From positions 62,001 through 126,000 of the forward strand of contig NZ_JBFMVT010000002.1 in NCBI RefSeq assembly GCF_040786275.1: a DNA stretch of 64,000 bases, read 5' to 3'. The position numbers and the translations under genes are program-made. The first letter of the stretch is position 1; the number at the start of each line of letters is the position of its first letter. The notes beneath the pieces are model-generated. The model saw nothing but the letters and a program-made list of their open reading frames with translations, was not told the origin of the DNA and did no database searches. Below, one piece after another: positions 50,479 to 61,478 of the stretch. The stretch is from Buttiauxella gaviniae (lineage in GTDB: Bacteria; Pseudomonadota; Gammaproteobacteria; Enterobacterales; Enterobacteriaceae).

Positions 50479-51008
50479 CGTTGCGACTACTCCTCCCAAT
50501 GGCGCTGGTATGCCTGATGGCTGGAACGCTTAGTGGATGCGAAATGGTCAAAAAAGTGGGCCAGGTGATCGCTAATCCGAGCATCAAAGTGGGCGATAGC
50601 GTTGATCAACCGTCGGAGATTGCCATCACGCTGTTAACTGAGCCGGATACTAACCCTAACGAAAGCGGTGACGCTTCGCCAGTTAGTATTCAGCTCATTT
50701 ATATGAGCGAAGACTCAAAGCTGCGGAATGCGGATTTTGACCTTATTACCAGTACCAAACTCGATGAAGCCTTGGGTAAAAATTATATCGATCACCAGGA
50801 TTTCACTCTACTGCCCGACACAATGAAAACACTGCCGCTGATAAAAATGGATCCTGCGATCCGTTATATCGGCGTGGTGGCTTATTTTTCTGACGATCAG
50901 ACCACCGAATGGAAAGCAATAACGTCTGTTGAAAAAATCGGACATCACTATCGCCTGCTGGTACACGTTCGCGACAGCAGTATCGAATTAAAAAAAGAGG
51001 ATCAATGA
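50475..51008 (+). CDS. tssJ: T6SS outer-membrane lipoprotein TssJ
   Basis: 177 aa lipoprotein with a lipobox LSGC (lipidated Cys22) after a hydrophobic signal sequence. The residue after Cys is Glu, compatible with outer-membrane sorting. TssJ docks TssM to the outer membrane. Overlaps both tagH and tssK by four bases (ATGA). Confidence 0.94.
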   Translation: MTLRLLLPMALVCLMAGTLSGCEMVKKVGQVIANPSIKVGDSVDQPSEIAITLLTEPDTNPNESGDASPVSIQLIYMSEDSKLRNADFDLITSTKLDEALGKNYIDHQDFTLLPDTMKTLPLIKMDPAIRYIGVVAYFSDDQTTEWKAITSVEKIGHHYRLLVHVRDSSIELKKEDQ

Positions 51009-52354
51009 TCGTGGCAACCATGAAAAATAAGGTTATCTGGCAGGAAGGTTTATTTATTAAACCTCAGCATTTCCAGCAGCTACAACGTCATAATGATTAT
51101 GTGCTGCAGAATCGCTTGCAGGCGATGAGCAATATTAATTGGGGATTTACCGATCTGGATATTGATGAAACCCAGCTCGCGCATGGCAAAATCAGTATTA
51201 ATAAAGCCATCGGCTGTTTATCCGATGGCACTGTTTTCAATATTCCCGATCAAGATGTCATTCCTGCCCCCTTGCTGGTAAACGATCTTAAAAATTCAGC
51301 CAGCCGGGATATTTACCTGGCCCTGCCTATTATCAGCGACGTTATTAATGAAGTCGAAGGTATGCACAGCGCCGGGCAAAGTTCAGGTCGCTACAGAATT
51401 AACTACAGCGATGTTCGTGATTTACACACCAACGAAGGGGATGCCAGTACGCTTGCTCTTGGGCAGTTGCTCCCCCGTCTGATGAGCGGCGCTGAAGATC
51501 TTAGCGCCTGGGTCACGATCCCCCTGTGCCGGATTAGAGAACGCCATGCAAACGGTATACTGGAACTGGATCCTGAATTTATCCCCAGCAGCATGACCAT
51601 TCACGCAAGCCGTACCCTGGCCCGATACCTGAGCGAAGTCACCGCCGCCGTCGCCAACCGTGCACAGGAGCTGGCAAAACGAATTGGGGCCCCTTCTCAG
51701 CAAGGTATCGCTGACGTTGCCGAATTTATGATGTTGCAGATGTTTAACCGCAACCAGACAAAATTCACCCATCGCACATCGCTGGGCAGACTCCATCCCG
51801 AAACGTTTTATCTGGATTTAATCTCATTGTATGGCGAGCTGGTGACCTTTACTGAAGACAGCCGTCTGGTGGGAAAATTACCGCTTTATCAGCAGGAAAA
51901 TCTTACCGAGACATTCAACCAGTTGATGCTTCCGTTGCGTAAAGCGTTGAGTACAGTACTGGCACCTCGGGCAATGAATCTGCCATTCAACTATATGGAT
52001 GGGATTTATGTCGCCACACTCAGTGACAACTCACTGCTGCAAACCGCGACCTTTGTACTGGCGGTGAAATCGCAAATACCACACGAAATCCTGCATCGTC
52101 AGTTTATTCAGCAATCCAAAATCAGCTCTGTGGACAAAATCCGCAACGTGGTGAGCGTTCAAGTGCCGGGGGTACAGCTTATCCAGCTCTCCACCGCCCC
52201 GCGTCAGATCCCTTATCACGCCAACTATGTCTACTTCACGCTCGACAAAAATAGCCCTGCATGGGCAGAGATTGTCCGTCACAACGGCATCGCCTTGCAC
52301 GTATCCGGCAATTTCCCGGAACTGGATCTCCAGCTTTGGGCAATCAGAGGATAA
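51005..52354 (+). CDS. tssK: T6SS baseplate-membrane linker TssK
   Basis: 449 aa, VasE/ImpJ family, trimeric protein joining baseplate to TssL/TssM (VIWQEGLFIKPQHFQQLQRHNDYVL at the N-terminus). The ATG at 51005 overlaps the tssJ stop and follows GAGG; the family-typical start MKNKVIWQEG would be the ATG at 51020, so the exact start is open. Confidence 0.94.
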   Translation: MIVATMKNKVIWQEGLFIKPQHFQQLQRHNDYVLQNRLQAMSNINWGFTDLDIDETQLAHGKISINKAIGCLSDGTVFNIPDQDVIPAPLLVNDLKNSASRDIYLALPIISDVINEVEGMHSAGQSSGRYRINYSDVRDLHTNEGDASTLALGQLLPRLMSGAEDLSAWVTIPLCRIRERHANGILELDPEFIPSSMTIHASRTLARYLSEVTAAVANRAQELAKRIGAPSQQGIADVAEFMMLQMFNRNQTKFTHRTSLGRLHPETFYLDLISLYGELVTFTEDSRLVGKLPLYQQENLTETFNQLMLPLRKALSTVLAPRAMNLPFNYMDGIYVATLSDNSLLQTATFVLAVKSQIPHEILHRQFIQQSKISSVDKIRNVVSVQVPGVQLIQLSTAPRQIPYHANYVYFTLDKNSPAWAEIVRHNGIALHVSGNFPELDLQLWAIRG

Positions 52355-52357
52355 CGC

Positions 52358-53113
52358 ATGAGCGAGATCTCAACGACCTTTGTGGATGAGAGCCACGATG
52401 AAAGCCATCGCCAGTACAAACTGGCCCTGCGTGGCAACAGCCTGAACGTAATGATAGATGCGGCAACCCCCCTGCTGGGTATGGTGCTGCGCCTGAAAAC
52501 CATGAGTAGCCGTGGACTGCCAGAGCACCTTTTTGGCCAGGTCGTGACCGACATCCGCGCTATCGAACAACTGCTTCAGAACCATGGCTACGAGCCCGGA
52601 ACGATCATTTCCTTTCGTTATGTGCTTTGCACATTTATCGACGAAGCGGCGCTGGGTCAGGGCTGGTCGAACAAAAATGAATGGATAAAGCAGTCTCTGC
52701 TGGTGCATTTCCATAATGAAACCTGGGGCGGGGAAAAGATTTACATCCTGCTGGAAAGACTGATGGGTGAACCCAAGCGCTACCAGGATCTGCTGGAGTT
52801 TTTGTATTTGTGCTTCTCACTTGGTTTCCGGGGTCGCTACAAAGTCACTACCCAGAACAACGACGAGTTTGAACATATCTTCCGTCGCCTGCATCACGTC
52901 CTGAATAAGTTGCGTGGAGACGGTGAATTTCCGCTCCTGCACCAGGACAAGAAAAATCAGCATGGTTTTTACCGGCTGGCACAGCGTCTGACGATTAAAC
53001 ATCTGCTCACCGGCGGCCTCGCCATTCTACTGGCGACTTACTTGTTTTACGTGCTGCGGCTAAATGCGCAAACCCAGGACATTTTGCAGCAACTAAACAG
53101 CTTGCTGAGATAA
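52358..53113 (+). CDS. tssL: T6SS membrane protein TssL (DotU family)
   Basis: 251 aa with a cytoplasmic helical domain and a single C-terminal TM at about residues 216-234 (GGLAILLATYLFYVLRL). No peptidoglycan-binding OmpA-like extension, so it is the short form. Forms the inner-membrane complex with TssM. Starts 3 bp after tssK. Confidence 0.94.
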   Translation: MSEISTTFVDESHDESHRQYKLALRGNSLNVMIDAATPLLGMVLRLKTMSSRGLPEHLFGQVVTDIRAIEQLLQNHGYEPGTIISFRYVLCTFIDEAALGQGWSNKNEWIKQSLLVHFHNETWGGEKIYILLERLMGEPKRYQDLLEFLYLCFSLGFRGRYKVTTQNNDEFEHIFRRLHHVLNKLRGDGEFPLLHQDKKNQHGFYRLAQRLTIKHLLTGGLAILLATYLFYVLRLNAQTQDILQQLNSLLR

Positions 53114-53129
53114 CAATAAGGATATTTCT

Positions 53130-55772
53130 ATGATCCAGATTGACTTACCCACTCTGGTTAACCGCCTGAATATTTTGTCCAAACAGTCGCTTGAGATGGC
53201 TGCCGCAGAATGTATCAGCCAACAAGCTACAGAAATCACCGTGGCACATGTGCTGTTGCAGATGCTTGCGACGCCGCGTAGCGATGCACGCATTATCATC
53301 GAACAATCAGGGATTGATATCGGGCAATTGCGCGATGCATTAACGCTTGTGGATGAAAACAGAGTGCGCACGGTCGAAAGCTATCCGAGCTTCTCACCGC
53401 TGTTGGTCGAATGGCTCAAAGATGCCTGGCTGTTAGCTTCAGCGGAAATGCAACTGACGCAATTGCGCGGCGGCATTTTACTGCTGGCCCTGCTGCACAC
53501 CCCATTACGTTATGTGTCCCCAGCCGCAGCGCAGTTACTGATGCAGATTAACCGCGATCTCCTGCGTCTGAATTTTGCCTCGGCGACCAAAGACTCTGCT
53601 GAATCCGTCACCTTGGATGAAAACAGCAAAGCGCCGACCTTGCATAATGGAGAAGAAAGCCTACTCGCCCGCTATTCCAGCAACGTGACGGAAGATGCCC
53701 GCAACGGAAAACTTGACCCCGTGCTATGCCGCGACAATGAAATCGACCTGATGATCGATATTCTTTGCCGCCGTCGTAAAAATAACCCCATTGTGGTGGG
53801 TGAAGCAGGCGTCGGGAAAAGTGCACTCATCGAAGGCCTGGCCTTGCGCATCGTTGCCGGTCAGGTGCCAGAAAAACTGCTGAATACCGAACTGGTCACG
53901 CTCGATTTAGGAGCCCTTCAGGCTGGTGCTTCCGTTAAAGGCGAATTCGAAAAGCGCTTTAAAGGGATCATGGAGGAAGTTCGCCAGTCTGCCACTCCGG
54001 TGATTTTGTTTATTGATGAAGCTCATACGCTGATAGGTGCAGGAAATCAGCAGGGAGGGCTGGACATTTCTAATCTGCTGAAACCTGCCCTTGCGCGCGG
54101 CGAGCTCAAAACCATTGCTGCTACTACGTGGAGCGAATACAAAAAGTATTTTGAAAAAGACGCCGCACTTTCCCGACGCTTCCAGCCGGTAAAAGTCACC
54201 GAGCCCACCGCCGCCGAGGCGACAATTATTCTGCGTGGCCTGGCAACCGTGTATGAATTAGCGCACGGCGTATTAATTGATGATGGAGCTTTACAGGCTG
54301 CCGCAACACTTAGCGACCGCTATCTTTCTGGCCGCCAGCTTCCCGATAAAGCCATTGACGTTCTTGATACCGCCTGTGCGCGCGTGGCCATTAATCTCTC
54401 TTCGCCACCTCGTCAAATCTCGGCGCTCACCACAGCCAGCCATCAGTATCAGGCAGAAATTCGCCAGCTTGAACGCGAATTACACATCGGCCTGCATCAA
54501 AATGATGCGCGCCTGCATGAACTGCATCAGTTGTATGAAGAAAACAGTGTAAAACTTAACGAACTCGACACCTGCTGGCACCACCAGCGTGAGCTGGTGC
54601 AAAAAATCATCGCCCTACGCCATGAAATGCTGGCTCAGGATGAAAACAATACCGCGCTAATACCCGAGCAGCGTGAAAAATTACGGGCACTAATGGATGA
54701 GCTGGAACTCTTGCATCAGACAAGAATGCTGGTTTCTCCGCACGTTGATAAGCGCCAGATAGCCTCGGTTATTGCGGAATGGACAGGCGTGCCCCTGAAT
54801 CGTTTATCACAAAGTGAAATGGCGCTGATTACCGAGTTACCGGTCTGGCTGGGTGACAAAATTAAGGGCCAGGAACTGGCTATCGCCCATTTGCACAAAC
54901 ATTTGCTGACCGCGAGAGCGGATCTGCGCCGCCCTGGTCGACCGTTAGGCGCATTTTTATTGGCTGGCCCAAGCGGTGTGGGGAAAACAGAAACGGTACT
55001 TCAACTGGCCGAATTGCTATTTGGTGGCCGCCAGTATCTCACCACCATTAACATGTCTGAATTCCAGGAGAAGCACACTGTTTCTCGCCTGATCGGCTCA
55101 CCGCCAGGCTATGTCGGTTACGGTGAAGGAGGGGTGCTGACTGAGGCCATTCGTCAAAAACCGTACTCTGTCGTGCTACTGGACGAAGTGGAAAAAGCTC
55201 ACCCGGATGTGCTGAATCTGTTTTACCAGGCTTTCGATAAAGGCGAAATGGCGGATGGTGAAGGCCGACTGATCGACTGTAAAAACGTCGTGTTTTTCCT
55301 CACGTCTAACCTCGGTTATCAAGTCATCGTCGAGCAGGCGGAAAACCCGGAGCGCCTGCACGAAGAACTGTATCCAGTGCTGGCCGATTTCTTCAAACCT
55401 GCCCTGCTGGCACGCATGGAAATCATCCCTTTCCTGCCACTATCCAAAGAGACGCTGGTCACCATTATCGCCGCGAAACTGGCAAGACTCGTGACGTTAC
55501 TGAAAAGTCGGTTTGGTGCCGAAACCGTTATTACGCCAGAAGTGAGCGACGAAATAATGCTCCGTGTAACGCGAGCTGAAAATGGCGCGCGCATGCTGGA
55601 ATCGGTCATTGATGGCGAGGTTTTACCCCCGTTATCACTCCTGCTGCTGCAAAAAATGGCTGCCGGTGCCGAAATAAAACATGTGCATTTGAGCGTTGAT
55701 GAGCATCGTTTCACAGCAGAGATTTCCTCTGATGAAGCAGAAATTGCACTCGCTAAGGCGCAGGACGCGTGA
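53130..55772 (+). CDS. tssH: T6SS sheath-recycling ATPase TssH (ClpV)
   Basis: 880 aa AAA+ ATPase of the ClpB/HSP100 type. N-domain at 1-150, first Walker A GEAGVGKS at 224-231, coiled-coil M region near 430-530, second Walker [10 protein letters not shown] near 613-621 with [11 protein letters not shown] downstream. It disassembles contracted TssBC sheath for reuse. The stop overlaps the next ATG by one base (TGATG). Confidence 0.96.
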   Translation: MIQIDLPTLVNRLNILSKQSLEMAAAECISQQATEITVAHVLLQMLATPRSDARIIIEQSGIDIGQLRDALTLVDENRVRTVESYPSFSPLLVEWLKDAWLLASAEMQLTQLRGGILLLALLHTPLRYVSPAAAQLLMQINRDLLRLNFASATKDSAESVTLDENSKAPTLHNGEESLLARYSSNVTEDARNGKLDPVLCRDNEIDLMIDILCRRRKNNPIVVGEAGVGKSALIEGLALRIVAGQVPEKLLNTELVTLDLGALQAGASVKGEFEKRFKGIMEEVRQSATPVILFIDEAHTLIGAGNQQGGLDISNLLKPALARGELKTIAATTWSEYKKYFEKDAALSRRFQPVKVTEPTAAEATIILRGLATVYELAHGVLIDDGALQAAATLSDRYLSGRQLPDKAIDVLDTACARVAINLSSPPRQISALTTASHQYQAEIRQLERELHIGLHQNDARLHELHQLYEENSVKLNELDTCWHHQRELVQKIIALRHEMLAQDENNTALIPEQREKLRALMDELELLHQTRMLVSPHVDKRQIASVIAEWTGVPLNRLSQSEMALITELPVWLGDKIKGQELAIAHLHKHLLTARADLRRPGRPLGAFLLAGPSGVGKTETVLQLAELLFGGRQYLTTINMSEFQEKHTVSRLIGSPPGYVGYGEGGVLTEAIRQKPYSVVLLDEVEKAHPDVLNLFYQAFDKGEMADGEGRLIDCKNVVFFLTSNLGYQVIVEQAENPERLHEELYPVLADFFKPALLARMEIIPFLPLSKETLVTIIAAKLARLVTLLKSRFGAETVITPEVSDEIMLRVTRAENGARMLESVIDGEVLPPLSLLLLQKMAAGAEIKHVHLSVDEHRFTAEISSDEAEIALAKAQDA

Positions 55773-56446
55773 TGAAGGGATCAATACTGGTCAGCATGGT
55801 GCTGACCTTATTACCGATGACGGCGCTCTGCGCCGCCAAACAACCCGATGCGGCAACGCTAAAGGCATTAATCAATTGCCGCACCGAGCCTGCATCACTG
55901 GTGCGTCTCGATTGCTATGACCACGTGCTGGCCCCGCAGTATCCGGGTTTTGCAGGTGCGTTAATCAAAGCCCAAAAACAGGGAGAAGCCTGGTTACGTG
56001 CTTTTAATCAGGAAGCTGAGCGTGACGATCACTCCACCAATTTTTTGATCAGGCGAACAGAAGGTGAACATCCGTCGGTGATCGTCACAACCCCCGCCTT
56101 GGGGAATGTCCCCCCTCGTCCGGTACTGATGATTAGCTGCATTGATAACATCACCAGGATGCAAATCGCCTTACCAGAGCCGCTAAAAAACGAGCCCGAT
56201 CTGACGATTAGCACGGAAAAGACCCGTTTTAATGTCCGCTGGTTCCTGCGCGAAAACGACTCACTGTTGGAGTCCAGCCGCGGTTTAGCCGGCATAGACG
56301 AAATTAAACAACTCTTTGGTGCGAAAACACTGACGGTCAGCCTCAATTCGCCCACGGGTGCGCCTGGCAATTCACTGACGTTTGCCATTGACGCCCTGGA
56401 AAAAACGCTTGAGCCCATGCGGGTAGCTTGCCACTGGGCGGGCTAA
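55772..56446 (+). CDS. vasI: T6SS-associated secreted protein VasI/TagO
   Basis: 224 aa exported protein: signal sequence ending ALCA, then the VasI family pattern NCRTEPASLVRLDCYD, a beta-rich middle and RVACHW at the end, with conserved cysteines. In some systems TagO-type proteins bind peptidoglycan or assist TssA recruitment; the role is not settled. The ATG at 55772 is chosen over the GTG at 55769 because it follows AGGA by 6-7 nt. Confidence 0.85.
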   Translation: MKGSILVSMVLTLLPMTALCAAKQPDAATLKALINCRTEPASLVRLDCYDHVLAPQYPGFAGALIKAQKQGEAWLRAFNQEAERDDHSTNFLIRRTEGEHPSVIVTTPALGNVPPRPVLMISCIDNITRMQIALPEPLKNEPDLTISTEKTRFNVRWFLRENDSLLESSRGLAGIDEIKQLFGAKTLTVSLNSPTGAPGNSLTFAIDALEKTLEPMRVACHWAG

Positions 56447-56462
56447 CGCTAAAGGAATGAAC

Positions 56463-57869
56463 ATGGATATTTCGACACCTGAGGCATGGTTCAGCCATGT
56501 CCTTGAACCCTTATCGGAAGAGAAAACGCATTCTGCGCTGAGCGATTCAAACAGTGACTGGGAGTACATCGACAGCGAAATGGTCAAGCTGGGTTCGCTC
56601 ACTCACGCACAGCTTGATATTGCCGAAATTCAGAAGCGAACCCTGAAACTCTTAGCATGCGAAAGCAAAGATTTCCGGCTAATTGTGCACCTGCTGCGTA
56701 CTTTGCAACATGCGGGGAAAGCAGAAGAATTGTTGTTGGCGGCAAAACTCCTGACCCAGTACCTCGAACATTACTGGACACGAGCGTGGCCACAAAAAGA
56801 GGCGCATAAAGTTCGTTTTGCGCAGCAAATTATTAAGCGTTTTGAGACTGCAGTCGTCAGCTTTACCAATGAGTCAAACCAGAGCGAACGCGATGCACTC
56901 CTGGGCGAATTTGCTCATCTTTCACAGGTTTGGTTGAAAAATGGCAGTGCGCAACTTGCCGCCGCCGTCGATGCATTATTCGCGCTTTATCAGCACCATT
57001 TTCTGGAACCCATTGCAGAACTGCCACCAGGTGCCCCACAAACTCCAGGCATAGCGGCATCAGACAAAGCCACAACATTGCCTTTCGTGCCAACTATAGC
57101 TGTGGAAAATCATGACGATAAAGCCTGGCGGCAGACGTTACTAAAAGTGGCTGAATTACTGTGTGAACTTCATCCGCAATCCACCATAGGGTTCCGACTT
57201 CGGCGCCATGCTGTGTGGCACACTATCACCACTGCACCTCAGGCTGAAACGGACGGCAGAACGCAGTTGGCCGCGTTTTCAGCCGATTTGCTGGAGGATT
57301 ATCAGACCAGGTTTGCCAGTGCAAACGGCGAACTGTGGGAACAGGTCGAAAAAAGTATTTTACTGGCGCCCTACTGGTTTGATGGCCATCACCTTTCAGC
57401 ACGAATTGCGCTGCAACTGGGGTATTCCGATAGCGCTGAAGCGATACGCGATGAACTTAACGCGTTTTTAAACCGCATTCCGGCGTTGAGAACCCTACTG
57501 TTTAACGACCACACCCCATATCTGTCAGAAACGACGCAACGCTGGCTGGACGTCAGCTCAGCAAAAAACGCGTCCAGCTCATCTCTCAATAGCGATAGTG
57601 ATACGCAAAATATCTGGATGCACTTTAACGAACAGGGACTGGCCCCTGCGCTACAGCTACTGGACCAGTATCAGCAGCAGAACCGCGAACCACGACAACA
57701 ATTTTACCGGCAATATTTCGGAGCCCAACTCCTTGAACAGGCTGGCATGACCGCTTTGGCACAAAGCCAATACAAAACGCTGCGACAGACAGCAAGCCAG
57801 ATAACGTTGCCAGATTGGGAACCCGCCTTGCTTGAGCAATTAGAAGAAAAAATCACGACGGAACAGTGA
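56463..57869 (+). CDS. tssA: T6SS cap/priming protein TssA
   Basis: 468 aa with an N-terminal ImpA domain (about residues 5-110) and a C-terminal VasJ-like region (EQGLAPALQLLDQYQQQ..., ETRQ-type). TssA primes tube-sheath assembly and stays at the distal end. The ATG at 56463 is chosen because AAAGGA lies 6 nt upstream; the ATG at 56457 falls directly on that site. Confidence 0.9.
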   Translation: MDISTPEAWFSHVLEPLSEEKTHSALSDSNSDWEYIDSEMVKLGSLTHAQLDIAEIQKRTLKLLACESKDFRLIVHLLRTLQHAGKAEELLLAAKLLTQYLEHYWTRAWPQKEAHKVRFAQQIIKRFETAVVSFTNESNQSERDALLGEFAHLSQVWLKNGSAQLAAAVDALFALYQHHFLEPIAELPPGAPQTPGIAASDKATTLPFVPTIAVENHDDKAWRQTLLKVAELLCELHPQSTIGFRLRRHAVWHTITTAPQAETDGRTQLAAFSADLLEDYQTRFASANGELWEQVEKSILLAPYWFDGHHLSARIALQLGYSDSAEAIRDELNAFLNRIPALRTLLFNDHTPYLSETTQRWLDVSSAKNASSSSLNSDSDTQNIWMHFNEQGLAPALQLLDQYQQQNREPRQQFYRQYFGAQLLEQAGMTALAQSQYKTLRQTASQITLPDWEPALLEQLEEKITTEQ

Positions 57870-57889
57870 TGTAAAACAGGAGTTTTATT

Positions 57890-60800
57890 GTGTTCAAAGT
57901 AGCAAAACCTGGCTTTCTCAAAGCGCTAAAACCGACTCTCAGACCTGCAATGCCCCGCTTAAAAATCTCGGCTATCGTGATTGTTGTCATAGCATGGGTC
58001 TTATCTCTGGTGTGGATTTGGTGGAAAGGGCCAACGTGGTTGCTGGACGGTCAACATCCTCTGGCACCTATAGCAAACCGCTGGCTGGCGACTGCCGTCT
58101 GGATATTAATCGCTCTGGGGTGGCTGACCTTTCGCATCGTTAAACGGCTGCAATTTCTGGAAACCCTTCAGCAGCAGCAACGGCAACATGAAAAAGATCC
58201 TGTTAGCCTGGAGATCCATCAGCAACAGCGCCATCTCGATCGCTGGCTATTGCGGTTGCAACGCCATCTTGCTCGTCGAAATTTCCTCTACCATCTACCG
58301 TGGTATATGGTCATTGGCACGACAGGCAGCGGCAAAACTGCACTGTTACGTGAAGGGTATTCCACTGACACCATTTATGTTCCGGAGAAAACGCGCGGCG
58401 AAAACAACTCGGCCTGGCACATCGCGCCGCGCGTGGGCGCGCACGCTGTTATTTTTGATATTGACGGGGCGCTCATCGACCAGCCTGCGGGTGAACAGGA
58501 AGAAGCCAATGTCGCCAGCCGCCTGTGGAACCATTGGCTGGAGTGGCTGAATCAAAAACGCCCGCGTCAGCCGCTTAACGGTATTATCCTGACCATCGAC
58601 CTGCCTGAATTGATTACAAATAATAAGCAACAACGCGAGCGCCAGCTCAGCGTATTGCGCCAGCGCCTTCAGGATATCCGCCAGCAACTGCACTGTGAGC
58701 TTCCCGTTTATATCGTGCTGACAAAACTTGATCTGCTGTACGGATTTGCCCCGCTCTTTCAGCCGCTGGATAAGCAAGCCCGCGACGCAACCTTAGGCGT
58801 CACGTTCACCGAAGGCGCACACGAAAGCGAACGCTGGCGCGATGAGCTTCAGTCTTTCTGGCATGAGTGGATGCAGCGTTTTAACCAGGCGTTACCGGAT
58901 TTGTTACTCAACCATGTGGAAATCAGCCAGCGCAGCACATTGTTCAGTTTCAGCCGCCAAATGCAGGGGATTGTTGAACATCTGGATGCGCTAATCAGCG
59001 GCCTGCTGGCTGGGGATAACATGGCAGTAATGCTGCGTGGCGTGTATCTGACCTCCTCCCTACAACGTGGGCAAGTAGACGATATGTTTATTCAGTCTGC
59101 GGCCACCCAATATCGCCTGGGGGAAAACGCGTTAACCTCCTGGCCCGTGGGCGAAACTCAACCCTACTTTACCCGTACGTTGTTCCCTCAAACGCTGCTG
59201 GCCGAACCGAATCTGGCCAGTGAAAACGATGTCTGGCTGGGCAAAAGTCGCCGCCGCCTGGCGATATTTTCGGCTCTCGGGGCTGCCGCAACTCTCGCCT
59301 GTATCGCAGGTTGGCACCACTATTATCAGTCCAACTACCGCTCTGGTATCACCGTGCTGGCCCAGGCCAAATCCTTTATGGATATTCCACCGCCACAAGG
59401 GATTGATGAACAAGGTGACCTGCAACTGCCGCTGCTCAACCCGATGCGGGACGCCACGCTGGCTTATGGCGACTATCGTGAGCACGGCACATTCACTGAT
59501 ATGGCGCTCTACCAGGGCAGAAAAATCGGCCCGTATGTCGAGAGAACTTATCTGCAACTTCTTGAGCAGCGTTACCTCCCCGCGCTGCTCAACGGGCTGA
59601 TTCGGGATCTGAACGAAGCGCCTGCGGGCAGTGAGAAAAAACTCACGGTGCTGCGTGTTATTCGTATGCTGGAAGATAAAAGCGGGCGCGACAATAACGT
59701 CGTTAAGCAGTATATGGCCCTGCGCTGGAGCGAACATTTCCACGGTCAGCGCGCAATCCAGGCGCAACTGATGGCGCATCTTGACTACGCTCTCGAACAC
59801 ACCGACTGGCAAGCACAGCGCCGGGCGGGGGATTCCGATGCCATCAACCGTTTTATCCCCTACGGTAAACCGATTGCCGCAGCGCAAAAAGAACTCAGTA
59901 AGCTGTCCATCTACCAGCGGGTTTATCAGAGCCTGCGCACTAAAGCCCTGGGCGTATTGCCTGCGGATTTGAATCTACGCGATCAGGTCGGCCCGAGCTT
60001 CGACAAAGTGTTTGTTGCCAACCGCGAAGAGAACCTGGCCGTGCCGCAGTTTCTCACACGCTACGGCCTGCAAAGCTATTTTGTTAAGCAGCGCGACAGC
60101 CTTGTCGACCTCACCGCACTGGACAGTTGGGTGCTCAGCATCACGAAAAATGTCACCTACAGCGAGGCTGACCGCGAAGATATTCAGCGCCATATCACTG
60201 AACAGTACATCAGCGACTACACTGCCACCTGGCAGGCCGCACTGAATAATCTCGACGTGCGTGATTATGATGATATGCAGCAAGTGACTGACGCACTCGA
60301 GCAGGTGATTAGTGGCGATCAGCCGTTCTACCGCATGCTCCAGACGCTACGCGACAACACTCAGTCGCCACCACCGCCTGCTAATTTGCCAGATAAAACC
60401 CGCGAAGCGATGATGTCGGCCCTGGACTTCCAGTTGCTTACCCGCCTGAGCCGCGAGTTTTCCCCGGAGAACAGTGTGCTGGCTGAAGGCAAAGATAAAG
60501 ACAGCACGTTGCAGACGGTGTATCACCAGCTCACCGAACTGCACCGTTATTTGCTGGCTATTCAGAATTCTCCGGCGCCCGGTAAATCTGCCCTCAAGGC
60601 CGTGCAGCTTCGTCTCGACCAGAACAGCAGCGATCCCATTTTCGCTACCCGCCAGATGGCTAAAACGCTACCCGCCCCGCTCAACCGTTGGGTGGGCAAG
60701 CTCGCAGACCAGGCGTGGCATGTGGTCATGGTTGAGGCCGTGCATTACATGGAGGTGGAGTGGAACGAGAAAGTCGTCAAAGTTTTCAACGACACGCTGG

Positions 60801-61432
60801 CAGGCCGCTATCCCTTCGAGCCAGAGTCTAAGCAGGACGCCTCCCTCGACGCCTTCGACCGCTTCTTTAAACCTGGCGGGATCCTTGACAGCTTCTATCA
60901 GGAAAACCTGGAACTGTTTATTGACAACAAGCTCGCCTGGGGCGAAGACGGGCAAGTGCTGATCCGTCAGGACGTGCAGGAACAGCTCGAAACAGCGCAA
61001 AAAATTCGCGACACCTTCTTTACCCGGCAGAGCGGAATGGGAACACAGTACGCAGCAGAAACGGTCGAACTCTCATCCGGTAAACGCCGCAGCGTACTGA
61101 ATATGGACGGTCAATTGCTCGACTACAGTCATGGGCGCAACTACACCGCGCATCTGGTCTGGCCGAATACCATGCGCGATGGCACCGAAAGCAAACTTAC
61201 CCTTGTCGGCAACGGCGACGGCGCACCGCGCAGCATCAGCTTCAGCGGCCCATGGGCGCAGTTCCGTCTGATTGATGCGGGTACTCTCACCAGTGTGGAT
61301 GACGGCGGGTTTAATGTCCGCTTTAACGTTGACGGTGGCTACATGATTTACCGCATTCATGTCGACACTCAGGACAATCCGTTCACCGGGGGATTGTTCA
61401 GCGACTTCTTCCTCCCGGACACCTTGTATTAA
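57890..61432 (+). CDS. tssM: T6SS inner-membrane protein TssM (IcmF)
   Basis: 1180 aa. Two N-terminal TMs (about 25-45 and 65-83), a cytoplasmic NTPase-like domain with intact Walker A GTTGSGKT near residue 142, a third TM at about 452-470, then a long periplasmic part ending in the C-terminal beta domain that contacts TssJ. The start is a GTG at 57890 with AGGAG 6-7 nt upstream. It spans the envelope as the core of the TssJLM complex. Confidence 0.96.
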   Translation: MFKVAKPGFLKALKPTLRPAMPRLKISAIVIVVIAWVLSLVWIWWKGPTWLLDGQHPLAPIANRWLATAVWILIALGWLTFRIVKRLQFLETLQQQQRQHEKDPVSLEIHQQQRHLDRWLLRLQRHLARRNFLYHLPWYMVIGTTGSGKTALLREGYSTDTIYVPEKTRGENNSAWHIAPRVGAHAVIFDIDGALIDQPAGEQEEANVASRLWNHWLEWLNQKRPRQPLNGIILTIDLPELITNNKQQRERQLSVLRQRLQDIRQQLHCELPVYIVLTKLDLLYGFAPLFQPLDKQARDATLGVTFTEGAHESERWRDELQSFWHEWMQRFNQALPDLLLNHVEISQRSTLFSFSRQMQGIVEHLDALISGLLAGDNMAVMLRGVYLTSSLQRGQVDDMFIQSAATQYRLGENALTSWPVGETQPYFTRTLFPQTLLAEPNLASENDVWLGKSRRRLAIFSALGAAATLACIAGWHHYYQSNYRSGITVLAQAKSFMDIPPPQGIDEQGDLQLPLLNPMRDATLAYGDYREHGTFTDMALYQGRKIGPYVERTYLQLLEQRYLPALLNGLIRDLNEAPAGSEKKLTVLRVIRMLEDKSGRDNNVVKQYMALRWSEHFHGQRAIQAQLMAHLDYALEHTDWQAQRRAGDSDAINRFIPYGKPIAAAQKELSKLSIYQRVYQSLRTKALGVLPADLNLRDQVGPSFDKVFVANREENLAVPQFLTRYGLQSYFVKQRDSLVDLTALDSWVLSITKNVTYSEADREDIQRHITEQYISDYTATWQAALNNLDVRDYDDMQQVTDALEQVISGDQPFYRMLQTLRDNTQSPPPPANLPDKTREAMMSALDFQLLTRLSREFSPENSVLAEGKDKDSTLQTVYHQLTELHRYLLAIQNSPAPGKSALKAVQLRLDQNSSDPIFATRQMAKTLPAPLNRWVGKLADQAWHVVMVEAVHYMEVEWNEKVVKVFNDTLAGRYPFEPESKQDASLDAFDRFFKPGGILDSFYQENLELFIDNKLAWGEDGQVLIRQDVQEQLETAQKIRDTFFTRQSGMGTQYAAETVELSSGKRRSVLNMDGQLLDYSHGRNYTAHLVWPNTMRDGTESKLTLVGNGDGAPRSISFSGPWAQFRLIDAGTLTSVDDGGFNVRFNVDGGYMIYRIHVDTQDNPFTGGLFSDFFLPDTLY

Positions 61433-61439
61433 TCACCTC

Positions 61440-61461
61440 ATCCCGGCAGCAATGCCGGGAT
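61440..61461 (+). other. Intercistronic hairpin with GCAA tetraloop
   Basis: Perfect 9-bp stem ATCCCGGCA / TGCCGGGAT closed by a GCAA loop of the GNRA class, 7 bp after the tssM stop and just before the vasL ribosome site. No T-tract follows, so it is more likely an mRNA stability or translation element than a terminator. Confidence 0.65.
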
Positions 61462-61478
61462 ATTCAGGGACTGACATC

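Noticed and set aside
59132..59887. Minus-strand 251-aa open frame inside tssM
   Set aside because: Complete overlap with the coding frame of TssM and no protein-like features.
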